In this document: positions 1-9,850 of the stretch, one piece after another
How positions within the stretch are numbered: position 1 is the stretch's first letter
Layout: each line of letters starts with the position of its first letter
Source of the DNA: Mesorhizobium sp. STM 4661
Lineage (GTDB): Bacteria > Pseudomonadota > Alphaproteobacteria > Rhizobiales > Rhizobiaceae
DNA: 55,758 nucleotides
Direction of reading: 5' to 3'
Assembly: GCF_000359125.1 (NCBI RefSeq)
Contig: NZ_CAAF010000045.1
Location: forward strand, 1-55,758
The notes under the pieces: model-generated
The model's database searches: none
Told to the model about the DNA's origin: nothing
What the model saw: the letters and a program-made list of their open reading frames with translations, nothing else
Position numbers and translations under genes: made by a program

Positions 1-2
1 CC

Positions 3-461
3 GGCGCCGAGCAGGTGCTGAACTATGTTGGACGCTACACGCACCGTGTAGCGATCGCCAACAGTCGCATCGTTGACATCGAAGATGGCAAGGTCCGTTT
101 TCGGTGGAAAGACTATCGTGACGGCGATCGGCAAAAGGTGATGACGCTGGAGGCCGGGGAGTTCATTCGACGCTTCCTGGTCCACGTCCTGCCCGACGGG
201 TTCAAACGCATTCGCTATTATGGGCTCCTGGGTAACCGTCATCGCAAGGAGAAGCTTGCCCGTTGCCGCGAACTGCTTGGAATGGCGCGCGCCGATGTAC
301 AGGCGGAACCGAAAGACAGCGCCGATTATCACGACAAGGTCGAGAAGCTGACCGGGGTTTCCCTGCGTGAGTGCCCGAGCTGCCGCAAGGGGCGGATGGT
401 CTGTGTCGAGGTCCTGGTGCCGTCTTCATCGAAGGCCGTGCTATTTTCGGATACGTCATGA
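3..461 (+). CDS. IS91-family transposase, C-terminal part (cut by window start)
   Basis: The reading frame is open from the window edge, so the gene begins upstream and only about 150 C-terminal residues are seen. The stretch YVGRYTHRVAIANSRI followed by RFRWKDYRDGD and the FIRRFLVHVLPDGFKRIRYYG block is characteristic of the HUH-type Y2 transposases of IS91-like elements, which move by rolling-circle transposition. A Cys pair (CPSCRKGRM) sits near the C-terminus, as in the zinc-binding tail of this family. Integrase relics that often accompany IS91-type transposases lie just downstream. The family call is from motif memory; whether the element is complete cannot be judged. Confidence 0.85.
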   Translation, partial: GAEQVLNYVGRYTHRVAIANSRIVDIEDGKVRFRWKDYRDGDRQKVMTLEAGEFIRRFLVHVLPDGFKRIRYYGLLGNRHRKEKLARCRELLGMARADVQAEPKDSADYHDKVEKLTGVSLRECPSCRKGRMVCVEVLVPSSSKAVLFSDTS

Positions 462-814
462 CGAGCGGCTGCACGCAACCATCGTTGGTTCGCCATGCTG
501 CCTGTCGCGTCAGGCAACGGGGACCCTGTTGCCGGGCTTCCGGAATTGACCGATCGACGCTTCGTGCTTGCCGCCCTTGCGCGTCACGACAACATGCTTT
601 GACGTGGATCTTTCGTCCTGATGCCGCGCTTGGCATGCGCAGGGACACAGCATTCAAAACCCATAGCAGCAACGTCGCGCCCTGCGGCTTCGTCCAACAC
701 GTTTTTAGCTTACCGGCGCAGCCAATGTAGGCGCTTGAATGGCAGGCGGCCGCTACAGCGCCGCCAACCTAAAAACGCTCTTTACTATGTCGACCAAGAC
801 ATAGTCGGCACACG
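462..814. other. No gene recognised
   Basis: Reading frames here are short, conflict on both strands and match nothing I recognise. Probably the 3' flank of the IS91-like element plus decayed DNA. Confidence 0.5.
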
Positions 815-940
815 GTGGCGATGGACTTGCTTCACCACCGCGTCGACCGCTCCGTGATCGCGCTCTGGCTCGGCCACGAGGTGGAAACGACATCCATTTA
901 TTTGCAGGCCCGATATGAAGCTCAAGGAAAGACGCACTTG
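815..940 (+). pseudogene. Tyrosine recombinase/integrase C-terminal relic
   Basis: The translated stretch AMDLLHHRVDRSVIALWLGH followed by ETTSIYLQA is the end of a phage-type tyrosine recombinase, with the Trp-Leu-Gly-His box and the nucleophile Tyr within the TSIYLQA segment. The upstream catalytic part (Arg and the HxLRH box) is missing, so this is a fragment and not a functional integrase. It lies between an IS91-family transposase and a second integrase relic on the opposite strand. Confidence 0.7.
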
Positions 941-1094
941 GCAAGTCGCCGTCCGTCGATGTTCGCGCCAGCCGGTATCGTCCCGACGATCACCTCATGG
1001 CTTTCCTCAGGGGCCTCTGTTTATGCCGACACACATGTGAGCCATACCCCGAGAAACGCTTGGGTTTTCGCGCCTTCTTGGGGCCATTCGGAGC

Positions 1095-1425
1095 AATCTG
1101 GGCCTCGGAATTATGGCGAAGGATGTGCACCGTCACCCGCTTCTCAACGGCCAGGAACTCGCAGGCTGCCCGACAGGCGCTCCCAAGTCTGCGGGTGGAA
1201 CGGACCGCGACCATCGCGCCAGGGAAACTGTCATTGCCCCGGCTTGGTCAACCGCCAATAGACGCGCAAAATCTCCAGCAACTGCGGCGACAGCATCACA
1301 TAGCGGTCCTTGCCGCCTTTGTCCTGATCAAAGCGAATGACCATCCGGCTGCATCGATGCCCTTCACCTGCAGACGCGCCGCCTCCGCAGCGCGTAGGCG
1401 CACCGCATAGGTGGTCATCAGAGCG
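1095..1425 (-). pseudogene. Tyrosine recombinase relic, frameshifted
   Basis: Minus-strand translations spread over two or three frames give TTYAVRLRAAEAARL, KGGKDRYVMLSPQLLEILR and then KRVTVHILRHN. These are successive pieces of the catalytic domain of an XerD-like integrase of the type found beside IS91 transposases. At least two frame changes and a stop separate them, so the gene is dead. The final Tyr-containing segment is not seen. Confidence 0.65.
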
Positions 1426-1725
1426 ACCGGTTCCTCGTGCACTCAGCACGACTAGCAACTTGCGCGGCGTCCTGGCGATCCGCTCAGTCAGCTCAGATCG
1501 ACCCAGCGTCAGCCGTACAAGAGACGCAAGGCGCAAACGGTTTGGTTCAACGCGCCCACGAGACCCTTCGACCACCAAGCAGGCCTGATAGGCGCACCTC
1601 TTCATATCCAAAAAATCGACTGAACCTCGCCACGTGGGGGCGTTTGCTCGTCCGGGCGGTCAGTCCGAGGAACTGGCACAGCGTGGCGGGATGCTACGAG
1701 CAGTCGAGGGATGCTGGTTCGCGGG

Positions 1726-2895
1726 TCAGCCCAACCTGAAAAGTTGCCGTGGCGCCTTTGTGAGAACCTCGACGCCGAATTCGGTGACACGAATGCTCTC
1801 GCTAAGGACGTAGCCGAAGTCTTCCTCGACCCAGGAACCCAGATGCAAGTGGAAGGTCATGTTTGGCTCGAGAACCGTCGTATCGCCAAGCTTAAGGCTG
1901 GTCGTGTTTTCCATCCAGTCGATACCGATGGAGTATCCGGCGCGCGACCGCTTCTTGAATCCGTGTTTCTCAGTCGTGCTGTGAATCACACTGGCCACTT
2001 CGCCGCTGACGGCGCCGGCACGGATTACATTCAGCCCCGCCTCGAGACCGGCGAGCTGGGCTTCGTGAATACGCAGCAAGCGATCGGTCGGCTTGCCGAG
2101 GATATAGGTCCGGCAGATCGGAGCGTGGTATTCATGTCGGACGCCGGCGATCTCAAGATTGACCTGTGAACCTCGCTGGAGGGTATCCTCACTCCAGGTC
2201 GTATGCGGATTTCCAATTCGGGATGTGGCGCAGAAGTAGGGCGTTGCGATCCAAGTTCCTGGTTTGCCATTCGCTCCGCGGGCGAGCGTCCCGACAATTT
2301 CGGCAATGGCATCTGCTTCCCGCATGCCGGGCCGCATAACTTCTGCGGCCATGAGCACACCAGCGTCCGAAATCGCCGCCGCTTCCCGCATGGCGACAAT
2401 CTCGAGATCCGACTTGAGCGTGCGGATTCGGCTTACCACTTTCGAGAAATCCTGGATGCGCGCCTGCAGCAAACGGCCCTTGAACTTTTCAGCTGAGTCG
2501 ACCGTCAAGTTGCACAGCTCGAACCCAATGCCGCTCTGCCCAAGTCCCTGGTCCAACAGGAAGTCAATCACCGCGTCGTAACCGTTCTTCCCAGGGTCGC
2601 CCATCAACTCTTCCGAGTAGCCCATGATGCTGTCTCGTTCCATGAACGTCTCCTGGACGGCCGCGGCAACGTCCATCCAGCGCAGAATAAAGACCGGCTC
2701 TTCCCGCGAGGCCAGGATGACGACACCGCGCGTGTCATATGAGTGAGCGACGGACCCCGTGAGGTAAGTGATATGTGCGTTGTCGGTGATGACAACCGCT
2801 GCGATATCACACTCAGCCATCTTCGCTTTCACCGCAGCGAGCCTGCGCAGATATTCTGAGCGCGGGAATACCTGCGGACCTCTGACTACTGGCAT
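1726..2895 (-). CDS. M24-family hydrolase (creatinase/Xaa-Pro dipeptidase fold, DoeA-like)
   Basis: Predicted 389-residue cytoplasmic hydrolase with a creatinase-like N-terminal domain (about residues 1-130) and a C-terminal pita-bread domain (about 150-385). The start at 2895 is chosen because the sequence after it (MPVVRGPQVFPRSEY) begins the conserved domain and AGAGAG precedes the ATG; the open frame extends further upstream into the permease gene. In the segment EIAGVRHEYHAPICRT the two metal-binding Asp residues of true M24 peptidases are not in their usual form. This resembles the metal-independent creatinase and ectoine hydrolase (DoeA) branches. It is the last gene of a minus-strand operon with a polyamine-type ABC transporter, so it probably hydrolyses an imported amidine, amide or modified amino acid. 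The substrate is unknown. Confidence 0.8.
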   Translation of the reverse strand: MPVVRGPQVFPRSEYLRRLAAVKAKMAECDIAAVVITDNAHITYLTGSVAHSYDTRGVVILASREEPVFILRWMDVAAAVQETFMERDSIMGYSEELMGDPGKNGYDAVIDFLLDQGLGQSGIGFELCNLTVDSAEKFKGRLLQARIQDFSKVVSRIRTLKSDLEIVAMREAAAISDAGVLMAAEVMRPGMREADAIAEIVGTLARGANGKPGTWIATPYFCATSRIGNPHTTWSEDTLQRGSQVNLEIAGVRHEYHAPICRTYILGKPTDRLLRIHEAQLAGLEAGLNVIRAGAVSGEVASVIHSTTEKHGFKKRSRAGYSIGIDWMENTTSLKLGDTTVLEPNMTFHLHLGSWVEEDFGYVLSESIRVTEFGVEVLTKAPRQLFRLG

Positions 2896-2977
2896 AAAAA
2901 AACTCTCTGCTGGAAGAGACGGCATTGCACGCGGGGTAAGGCTCCGCCCATACGAGTAACCGAAGCTATGCGCATCC

Positions 2978-4756
2978 TCAGGCGGCCGGATCCGGTGAGG
3001 TGCGCCTAGCCAGCTTGTTTGCACGCCACCAGCTAGCTCCTAGCACCGCTAGCCAGAGCACCGGCAGCAGCGTCAGCAGCGACGCCACCGCAGCGATTGT
3101 CGGGTCGATCTCGTTGCGCATATTCTCCCACATCTTCAGCGGTAGGGTGCGGATAGAGAATCCGCTGACCAGCGACGTGATGATCACCTCGTCGAAGGAA
3201 AAGAGGAATGCGAACACTGAGCCGCCGATCATACCAGGGCGAATCAGCGGCAAGGTCACCTTGGTGAAGGTCCGGAATGGCCCGGCGCTCATGCTCATTG
3301 CCGCCTGTTCCAGCCTTCTGTCAAAGTTTCCCAAACTCGCCGAAACAATCACTACAACCATGCCGACTGCGCCAATACTGTGGGCGAGGACTATTCCGAT
3401 TTTGGTGCCAACTAGTCCGAGGTTGAGAAGTCCGAGGTAAGCCGCGATTCCCACCACGACGATTGGGAGGATGATGGGCATCAGGATTCCCAGGGTCAGG
3501 ATGCTGCGCACCCGAGACGAAGTACGGCTTAGACCAAAGGCCGCGAGCGTTCCCACGGCGGTTGACAGTATTGCCACGGCAACGCCGATCTGGATGCTGG
3601 TCCAAGCTGCTCCTGTCCAGGAGGGATTGCCGAAGAATGAATGGTACCACTGTAGCGACAGACCGGACGGCGGGAATTGCAGGTGTGTCCCAGGGCTGAA
3701 GGACATGATGATGACAACGATACTGGGGAAAAGCAGGTACAGGAGTACCAGCCCCACAGACACCGTTCCGGCGGTTGCCCACAGAGGGCCGCCTTCGCCG
3801 GCTCGATAAAGCTGTAAGGCCCACCGTCTGGCCCTGTATGGCGCGGCTATCTCGCTCAACGAGCGGCCCACAGCGGCGACCAAGGATGGACGTGACTGGC
3901 CGGGCTTTTGAAAGGAGCGTGTGGCAAAGCCCCGGTTATCGGAGAGGTCGACACCAAACATGAACAGGATCGCGGCGACTACCGCGAGGAGAACGAATGC
4001 CGAGGTGGCAATACGCGCAAGGTCGAAAGAACTGGACACCGCCGACGCGATGAACGTGGAGAGCATCGTGTCACGAAGCCCACCTAAGGCAGCCGGTGTA
4101 ATGTAAAAGCCAAGGCAGGAAATGAAGACGAGTAGGGACCCCGCCCGAAGCCCGGGCAAGCTGAGGGGAAGAAATACCCGCCAACAAGCACCAAATGGCC
4201 GCGCGCCCATGCTGCGGGCAGCCACCATGAGCGACTTATCAATACCAAGCATCACACTGACAAGTGGGAGGATCATGATCGGCAACATTATGTGAACCAT
4301 GCCGACATAGACCGCGGTGCGATTGTAGATAAGCGGAAGCGGGTTGGATATCAGACCCATGTCCAAGAGCAGATTATTGATAAGGCCGCGGTCGCCGAGG
4401 ATTGCGACCCAAGCGTAGGTGCGCGCTAGGACGCTGGTGAGGTAAGGTACGAATACTAGGACCGTCAACACCCTACGCAACCGCTTCGGCCGCCCTACTA
4501 TAAGGTAAGCAATTGGGTATCCGATGATCACGCATATCACTGTTGTAACTGCGCTAATCTGGATGGTTTGCAGCAGCACTCGGATGTTCGCGGGCTGACC
4601 AAAGAACGCGCGGTAGTTCCCCAACGAGAACGTCGGTGCACTGACACTAGTTAGGAAAAGCTGCACCATCGGTATGCCGAAGACTATGAGCAGAACCGCT
4701 AGGGCGGGGGCGACCAATCCGGCCGGAACGAGGTCCCGTTTCTGAACGGCTTTCAT
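2978..4756 (-). CDS. ABC transporter permease, two permease domains fused
   Basis: A 592-residue inner-membrane protein. The N-terminal half (about 1-275) looks like a PotB-type permease and the C-terminal half (about 320-585) like a PotC-type permease. Each has several hydrophobic segments and an EAA-like loop (MVAARSMGARPFGACWRVFLP and RLEQAAMSMSAGPFRTFTKV). The usual arrangement is two separate genes, so this is a fusion that supplies both membrane subunits from one chain. A GGGAGAGG ribosome site lies 8 bases before the ATG. It follows the ATPase gene with a 19-base gap and precedes the M24 hydrolase, which fits one operon. The substrate class (polyamine, opine or another small cation) is inferred from the family only. 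Confidence 0.9.
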   Translation of the reverse strand: MKAVQKRDLVPAGLVAPALAVLLIVFGIPMVQLFLTSVSAPTFSLGNYRAFFGQPANIRVLLQTIQISAVTTVICVIIGYPIAYLIVGRPKRLRRVLTVLVFVPYLTSVLARTYAWVAILGDRGLINNLLLDMGLISNPLPLIYNRTAVYVGMVHIMLPIMILPLVSVMLGIDKSLMVAARSMGARPFGACWRVFLPLSLPGLRAGSLLVFISCLGFYITPAALGGLRDTMLSTFIASAVSSSFDLARIATSAFVLLAVVAAILFMFGVDLSDNRGFATRSFQKPGQSRPSLVAAVGRSLSEIAAPYRARRWALQLYRAGEGGPLWATAGTVSVGLVLLYLLFPSIVVIIMSFSPGTHLQFPPSGLSLQWYHSFFGNPSWTGAAWTSIQIGVAVAILSTAVGTLAAFGLSRTSSRVRSILTLGILMPIILPIVVVGIAAYLGLLNLGLVGTKIGIVLAHSIGAVGMVVVIVSASLGNFDRRLEQAAMSMSAGPFRTFTKVTLPLIRPGMIGGSVFAFLFSFDEVIITSLVSGFSIRTLPLKMWENMRNEIDPTIAAVASLLTLLPVLWLAVLGASWWRANKLARRTSPDPAA

Positions 4757-4775
4757 GGGTTGTCCTCTCCCGAAC

Positions 4776-5831
4776 TCAGGCTGCTACGAACCGCACGTCG
4801 GAACGTAGCCAGTGCAGTTGGACCTTATCGTGGGGCCGGAAGATAGGCTGCCCCGAGACAACGTGCTCGCGAACGACAAAGGTGCTTTCGGCGACGCGGA
4901 CTACATATCTGCGCAACGGCCCGGCGTAGATCACATCCTGCACGGTACCGCTGATCACCTGGCGAAGGGCATCGCTGTTGGGATTCGCGCCAATCTTCAT
5001 GATAGCCACTCTCTCCGGACGTATCATCGGTAATGTCCCGGAGGGGGGCGCGGCGTCCACTTCGACCTCAAAGCCGGCCTTGTCTATGAAATTTGCCTCG
5101 CCAAGGAAGTTCGCAACGAAGCGCGTCGCAGGTCGGTCGTAAAGAAGCTCAGGCGAATCGACCTGCTCGATCTGGCCGCCCCGCATAACCACGATGCGAT
5201 CCGACAGCGTCAACGCCTCCTCCTGGTCGTGGGTCACGCAGATAGTCGTCTTTCCGAACTCCCGATGAAGGCCCTTGATTTCATGCTGCATCTGTTCGCG
5301 CAGGTTGCGATCCAGCGCTCCCAGCGGCTCATCTAGGAGGAGGATCGGCGGGTCGGCGACGAGCGCGCGGGCAAGCGCGACGCGCTGCTGCTGGCCGCCG
5401 CTCAGCTGCGACGGCATGTGATTGTTGAAGTCCTGCAGGTGGACTCGCTGTAGCATCCTGTCAACCCGCCGCGCCCTCTCCGCTGCATTGATACCTCGCA
5501 TTTCAAGTGGGAATTCCAGGTTACGCCGCACTGTGAGATGTGGAAAAAGTGCATAGCTCTGGAAGAGGATACCCTGGTCCCGCCGGTGAGAGGGGACGGC
5601 GGCCACAGATTTTCCGGATACGAGAATATCGCCGCTCGTCGGGGCGACGAAGCCCGCCAGCAACATCAGGGCTGTGGTTTTCCCTGAACCGCTTGGGCCC
5701 AGGAGGGTCAGAAACTCGCCGCTTCTAATCGAGAGCGACATATTTTTTACCACGGCGACGGACCCATAAGTTTTGGTGACATCCAGGAACTCGATTTGAG
5801 TGGGCGTAGGAGTTGCGTTCAATGTATCCAT
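4776..5831 (-). CDS. ABC transporter ATPase, spermidine/putrescine type
   Basis: A 351-residue ATP-binding subunit on the cytoplasmic face of the importer. It has a Walker A motif (GPSGSGKTT), a Q-loop, the signature LSGGQQQR, Walker B ILLLDEP and the switch His in CVTHDQEEA. A C-terminal TOBE-like region (about 265-350) is typical of the PotA/FbpC/UgpC branch. It lies between the binding-protein gene and the fused permease gene in the same orientation. Nothing in the sequence sets the substrate. Confidence 0.92.
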   Translation of the reverse strand: MDTLNATPTPTQIEFLDVTKTYGSVAVVKNMSLSIRSGEFLTLLGPSGSGKTTALMLLAGFVAPTSGDILVSGKSVAAVPSHRRDQGILFQSYALFPHLTVRRNLEFPLEMRGINAAERARRVDRMLQRVHLQDFNNHMPSQLSGGQQQRVALARALVADPPILLLDEPLGALDRNLREQMQHEIKGLHREFGKTTICVTHDQEEALTLSDRIVVMRGGQIEQVDSPELLYDRPATRFVANFLGEANFIDKAGFEVEVDAAPPSGTLPMIRPERVAIMKIGANPNSDALRQVISGTVQDVIYAGPLRRYVVRVAESTFVVREHVVSGQPIFRPHDKVQLHWLRSDVRFVAA

Positions 5832-5977
5832 ACCGAAATGAAGGACCTTTTATATGGCAGTGCATTCGATGCCCGAACAATCTAGGAGCGCCCGAAGGAG
5901 TGCAGCTCAACGATGCTGAAATCGGAGGTCGGCAAGCCGATAGTACATCGCAGAGCTTGCCCGCGCGTAGGTGAATC

Positions 5978-7084
5978 CTAAAGCAAGATCCACTCGTTCC
6001 AGCATCGGATCAGTCGGTCGGTATTTGTCAGGCCATCCGCCCCGACTTCGCCATACCAGTCTATATTCATCGCGACGCTCTGCTCGACGTATTCGGGATA
6101 AGTGCACAGCTTGCGCGCGAGACCGTCGGGGATATCCTTAAAAGCGTTACTGTTGCTAGGACCCTGCGGGAATAGTTTCACGAATGCAGACTGGCGGTCG
6201 GCTCGGCTCGCGAACTCGATGAATTTCTGCGCATTCTGCAGATTCGGGCTACCCTTAGGGATTGCCCAATAGCTCCAGTTCAGCTTGCCCTGGTTGCGGT
6301 TGATTTCGAGGGGCGCGCCATCGTTGATCGCCAACAACGCTCGTCCATCATAGGAATTGGTCAGATCAGTAGCTTTGTCGCGCATTATCTGCTGGATTTC
6401 CGAACCGCTGGTCCACCACTTCCGGGCGTGCGGCTTGATCCTGTCGAGGCTCGCAAAAATGCGGTCTACATCCATGGGGTAGACCTCATCAGGGGTGACG
6501 CCATCCGCGAGGAGTGCTTCCTCCCAAGGACCTTCCGATCCATAGGAACCGGACATCATGCTCCGCACGCCTGGAAACCTCTTCACATCCCAAAACTCCG
6601 CCCACGTATTCGGGCGCGGCTTGCCGGCGGGGTATTTCTCTATATTGTAAACCATTACTGATGCAAAAAACAGGGCCCCAACGCCCCACGGCTTCTTCGC
6701 GATCTCTGCAATACCGTCCAGATCGTCCTTCTTAAAAATCGAATAGTCGATCTTTTCAAGAAGGCCCTTGGCGGCGAGCGATACTGCCAAACCCTGTGCC
6801 GGCCCCACCACATCGACGGTGACATTGCTCGTTACCGCCATCAGTTCAATCTGGGCTTGAGTGAGGTCGTCGGAAATTGGCGTGACCTTGATTCCGGTTT
6901 CGGCTTCGAACGGTTTGACGTAGGCTTTAATGTTCGCCTTGCCCCAGTCGCCGCCGCCAACTGAAACGCGGAGTTCGTCGGAGGACTGCGACTTGGCACG
7001 GCTTGTCCCGGAGGAAAGTGCGCTGACGGCAACGGCGCCGGAGCCTGCCTGCATCAGGTGCCGTCGGGTGATATTGGAACTCAT
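5978..7084 (-). CDS. Periplasmic substrate-binding protein of ABC transporter (PotD-like)
   Basis: A 368-residue binding protein. The N-terminus MSSNITRRHLMQAGSGAVA carries a twin-arginine-like signal followed by a small hydrophobic stretch, so export by the Tat system is likely. The mature part resembles extracellular solute-binding protein family 1/PotD (segments ETGIKVTPISDDLTQAQIELM and SYWAIPKGSPNLQNAQKFIEF). A strong ribosome site (AAGGGGAAAGC) precedes the ATG. It is the first gene of the operon binding protein-ATPase-fused permease-M24 hydrolase, with the promoter presumably in the gap above 7084. The ligand is unknown. Confidence 0.88.
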   Translation of the reverse strand: MSSNITRRHLMQAGSGAVAVSALSSGTSRAKSQSSDELRVSVGGGDWGKANIKAYVKPFEAETGIKVTPISDDLTQAQIELMAVTSNVTVDVVGPAQGLAVSLAAKGLLEKIDYSIFKKDDLDGIAEIAKKPWGVGALFFASVMVYNIEKYPAGKPRPNTWAEFWDVKRFPGVRSMMSGSYGSEGPWEEALLADGVTPDEVYPMDVDRIFASLDRIKPHARKWWTSGSEIQQIMRDKATDLTNSYDGRALLAINDGAPLEINRNQGKLNWSYWAIPKGSPNLQNAQKFIEFASRADRQSAFVKLFPQGPSNSNAFKDIPDGLARKLCTYPEYVEQSVAMNIDWYGEVGADGLTNTDRLIRCWNEWILL

Positions 7085-7924
7085 GCTTTCCCCTTGTTTG
7101 TCGGTTATAGGACAAAAAGCCCGCAGAAGGTCTTATGGCCGACGACAGTTGCGAGCTACAGAGACGAAAATCGGCGATTTACGCTGTGATGCCGAAGTCC
7201 TGCAATCTCCGGGCCAACTCCGCTTGTTTTCATCGCCGTGCTAGGTAGACGTATCCAATGGACGATCGCAAATGGAGGATTTCATGGGGTGCAGCTCGTG
7301 ATGATCGCGAATACTTTCTCCGCAAAGAACACTGGGGCGAACAAGCTCCTACCCGATATGCTGCCCTCGATCTCCACAGTTGGATTAATACCTCAGGGAA
7401 ATTAATCGCCGCCGAAACGCTTCCCAGGTGCGCGGATGGAGGACCAGTAATTCCCATCTGTTCGATAGTATTCAACTGTCCACCTCTGCCTGTTTTCCCA
7501 ACCGGATGTTCTATCGAGCGGTTGTATCTACGCCGCCGACGTACCAACCATTCACGCACACTTGGCCAGTCCAATGGCGATCGGCGGTCCAAAGGGACCG
7601 GCAAATCCCGCGTGAACACGCCTGCTGCCAAGCCCTGATCGGTGTCGCTTTACGAGCTCGACCGCCATTACCGGATCTCGAACGTAGTGACGGCAAGAAC
7701 CGGACCGACTACCTTTTTCCGGATGAGACTACTGTGTCGCTCAATATCGGGGATCCCACCACTTAGGGTCCGCTCCGTAGCGCGTTGAATGGCCACTTTT
7801 GTGCGAGCGGAACAGACGAAGTCGGGGGTGCTAACGATTGATCCAATTTCAGGGGCGGGAGAAAACGTACCGATAAGCCAGGCGTCGTTGCGGCAATATA
7901 TATCTCTGACACGTATACATCTTA
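7085..7924. other. Intergenic region, no gene recognised
   Basis: Holds the upstream region of the ABC operon. Short frames exist on both strands but none shows a recognisable domain or convincing coding character. No sigma-54 promoter or NifA-type site was seen here. Confidence 0.5.
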
Positions 7925-8341
7925 TTAGACGAATTTAACATATGGCGGATAATCTGAGATATTCTTATACATATGTGTAATTTCCTCGCCCACCATTATG
8001 TCCTTTATTGCTACGATGCTAGCCCACGCGCCGGCGTCTCCGTCGGTCCAAATTGTTTGTGCATTTGGATTCAAGGAGTGATTCACTATCGAAATAAACC
8101 CAAAAACGACGTAACCTGCCACGGGACCAGCTTTTGATATCGGATCGTCGGGAACAAAGTAATACTCCAGAAGCCCCGTGCGCTTGAACAGTTTTTCTGC
8201 CTCTCTATCAAATCCCCACGTCGGAGCGCGATCGATCAAATCTCCTGATTTGAATGGAATGTTTGCAAATACCCCACGACCTTTTTGCGGAACTTGCTTA
8301 ATATACACTGAGTAGCTGCGATCAAAGATCTTATCGACCAT
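7925..8341 (-). CDS. Small SET-domain protein
   Basis: A 138-residue protein that is essentially one SET domain. It has an N-terminal GRGVFA block (SAM-binding side), the central VNHSLNPNA (NHS motif of SET lysine methyltransferases) and the C-terminal GEEITHMY where the catalytic Tyr sits. SET proteins methylate lysines; stand-alone bacterial forms exist but their targets are mostly unknown. AAGGAACC precedes the ATG at a proper distance. The gene stands alone, flanked by non-coding DNA, and is richer in A+T than its neighbours, which suggests recent transfer. No post-SET cysteines are present. Confidence 0.8.
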   Translation of the reverse strand: MVDKIFDRSYSVYIKQVPQKGRGVFANIPFKSGDLIDRAPTWGFDREAEKLFKRTGLLEYYFVPDDPISKAGPVAGYVVFGFISIVNHSLNPNAQTIWTDGDAGAWASIVAIKDIMVGEEITHMYKNISDYPPYVKFV

Positions 8342-8855
8342 CGTTGGTTCCTTCTGATTTATGAGCGATTTACAACCTTGTCATCTCGTCATTGATGGCC
8401 GAGCTTCATTCGCAATACTGACTTCAACGATATTGGGGGTGGCGAGGCTCAATCCCGCTACCGGACGAGGCCCGCTTTTTCTTGTGGCAACCTGGTCCTT
8501 CACGGAACTGCCCCAGGAGGCAGGCCAAGCCAGGTATCGCCATCGCCATTCTCGCGCCCATGCAACGGGGCAGTTCCACCGGGAGAACATGTTTTCAACA
8601 CCTCTACCTCTCAAGCGAAGATACCCTGCACTGCACCTCCTGGTACCTACCAATATGCGTGGGTGCTCCGCCATTTAGGATGTACTATTATTGGCATACG
8701 CTGTTTCTACGCGTACCTGGATCGACAGTGGAAACTGACCTTCAGAAAATTCACTCTGCCGGAGATTTGCGCGGACGCGGTGAATGCTGGTTGGAGAGAC
8801 GTCTGTGCACCTGCCCGTCGGAGGGTTGTGAATATACCGCAAAGGCGCAAAGTAA
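8342..8855. other. Intergenic region, no gene recognised
   Basis: Divergent upstream region of the SET gene and the GNAT-like gene. Open frames here overlap each other on both strands and show no known motif. Confidence 0.5.
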
Positions 8856-9554
8856 ATGAGTGAGTGCATCACAATATTTGATGTTTCCAAATATATTAAC
8901 CTACTTGCTGAGGCAGCTAAGAAGTCCGGAATGCAATTCAGAATGGGCGAAAATTTCGAAGAATATGTCCATATCACGGAAAATATCGTTGGCAAATTGC
9001 CGACAGATCCGAGCTTTCGGCCGGATTGTTCGAGGCTTGAAGCTGGCCGTGCGTTTTGGATTGTCGGGGAAGATCAATCTGGCGAAATAGCGCATGTTCA
9101 GGCCCTTCGGGTGGACGATTTGACGACCACCAACTTGGCTAGACACCTCGAGTCTTTGAAAGCCTTCTACGCCAATCCAAGAAGCCACGCTGGCACAGGC
9201 TCGTTATGTATTTGCCGCGCACCGACCGCTCAAAACATAACTGGGTCGGTAGTTTATCACGGCGACATATGGCTACGAGAGGACTTCAGGCGGCAGGGGT
9301 TACCTAGAATTTTTGCGGGTATCGCATTTGGGCTCGCGTGGGTGAAATGGTCGCCCGATTTCATTTATGCCTTGGTCCATACCTGGTCAATCCAAAAGGG
9401 CGTCGCCGGTCAATATGGTTATCTCCACAGAGAAGCACATGCGGCGATTTTGAGTTTACCTGACAGGGGTATCGAGGAGGATGATTGGCTGATTTGGCTA
9501 ACGCGACGCGAATTGTCTCGGATTATTAAACGTGGGAACCAGGGGCACTCATGA
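8856..9554 (+). CDS. GNAT-like acyltransferase family protein, function unknown
   Basis: A 232-residue soluble protein. The central part HGDIWLREDFRRQGLPRIFA resembles the acetyl-CoA-binding beta-4/alpha-3 region of GNAT N-acyltransferases (the R-x-x-G/A loop appears as RRQGLP), followed by a C-terminal half with many Trp residues. The first 90 residues are not recognised. It has no operon partner: the SET gene diverges upstream and a GMC oxidoreductase lies about 300 bases downstream. The fold call is tentative and the substrate is unknown. Confidence 0.6.
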   Translation: MSECITIFDVSKYINLLAEAAKKSGMQFRMGENFEEYVHITENIVGKLPTDPSFRPDCSRLEAGRAFWIVGEDQSGEIAHVQALRVDDLTTTNLARHLESLKAFYANPRSHAGTGSLCICRAPTAQNITGSVVYHGDIWLREDFRRQGLPRIFAGIAFGLAWVKWSPDFIYALVHTWSIQKGVAGQYGYLHREAHAAILSLPDRGIEEDDWLIWLTRRELSRIIKRGNQGHS

Positions 9555-9850
9555 GCCTATCCTCAAGCCAGCAGGCGAGTCATGGGAGAAATAGAGAGGT
9601 TTGCCGGTAGGAATGTATCCAGATCAGCCATACGGTCGCTGTGGTGGAAGGCGCCGGCACAGCCAGGCCAGAGATTTCCGGACATTTCCTCAGATCTAGC
9701 GTCAGTCCGGCCGGCCTTCGTTGGCGGCCTCAGGCATTCAAATTCGCTTTTGCCGCGAGGCTGGTTCGACGGGCTCTGCAGTTTAGCGCGTTCGACCAAG
9801 ACTGCGTGGTAACTGGCCCACGGCTGAAGCCATACGTCGCCTGTTAGCAC

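Noticed and set aside
7230..7638. Frames of about 130 codons on both strands upstream of the ABC operon
   Set aside because: They are mutually overlapping with no motif or ribosome site; a faint aldehyde-dehydrogenase-like string on the minus strand was too short to support.
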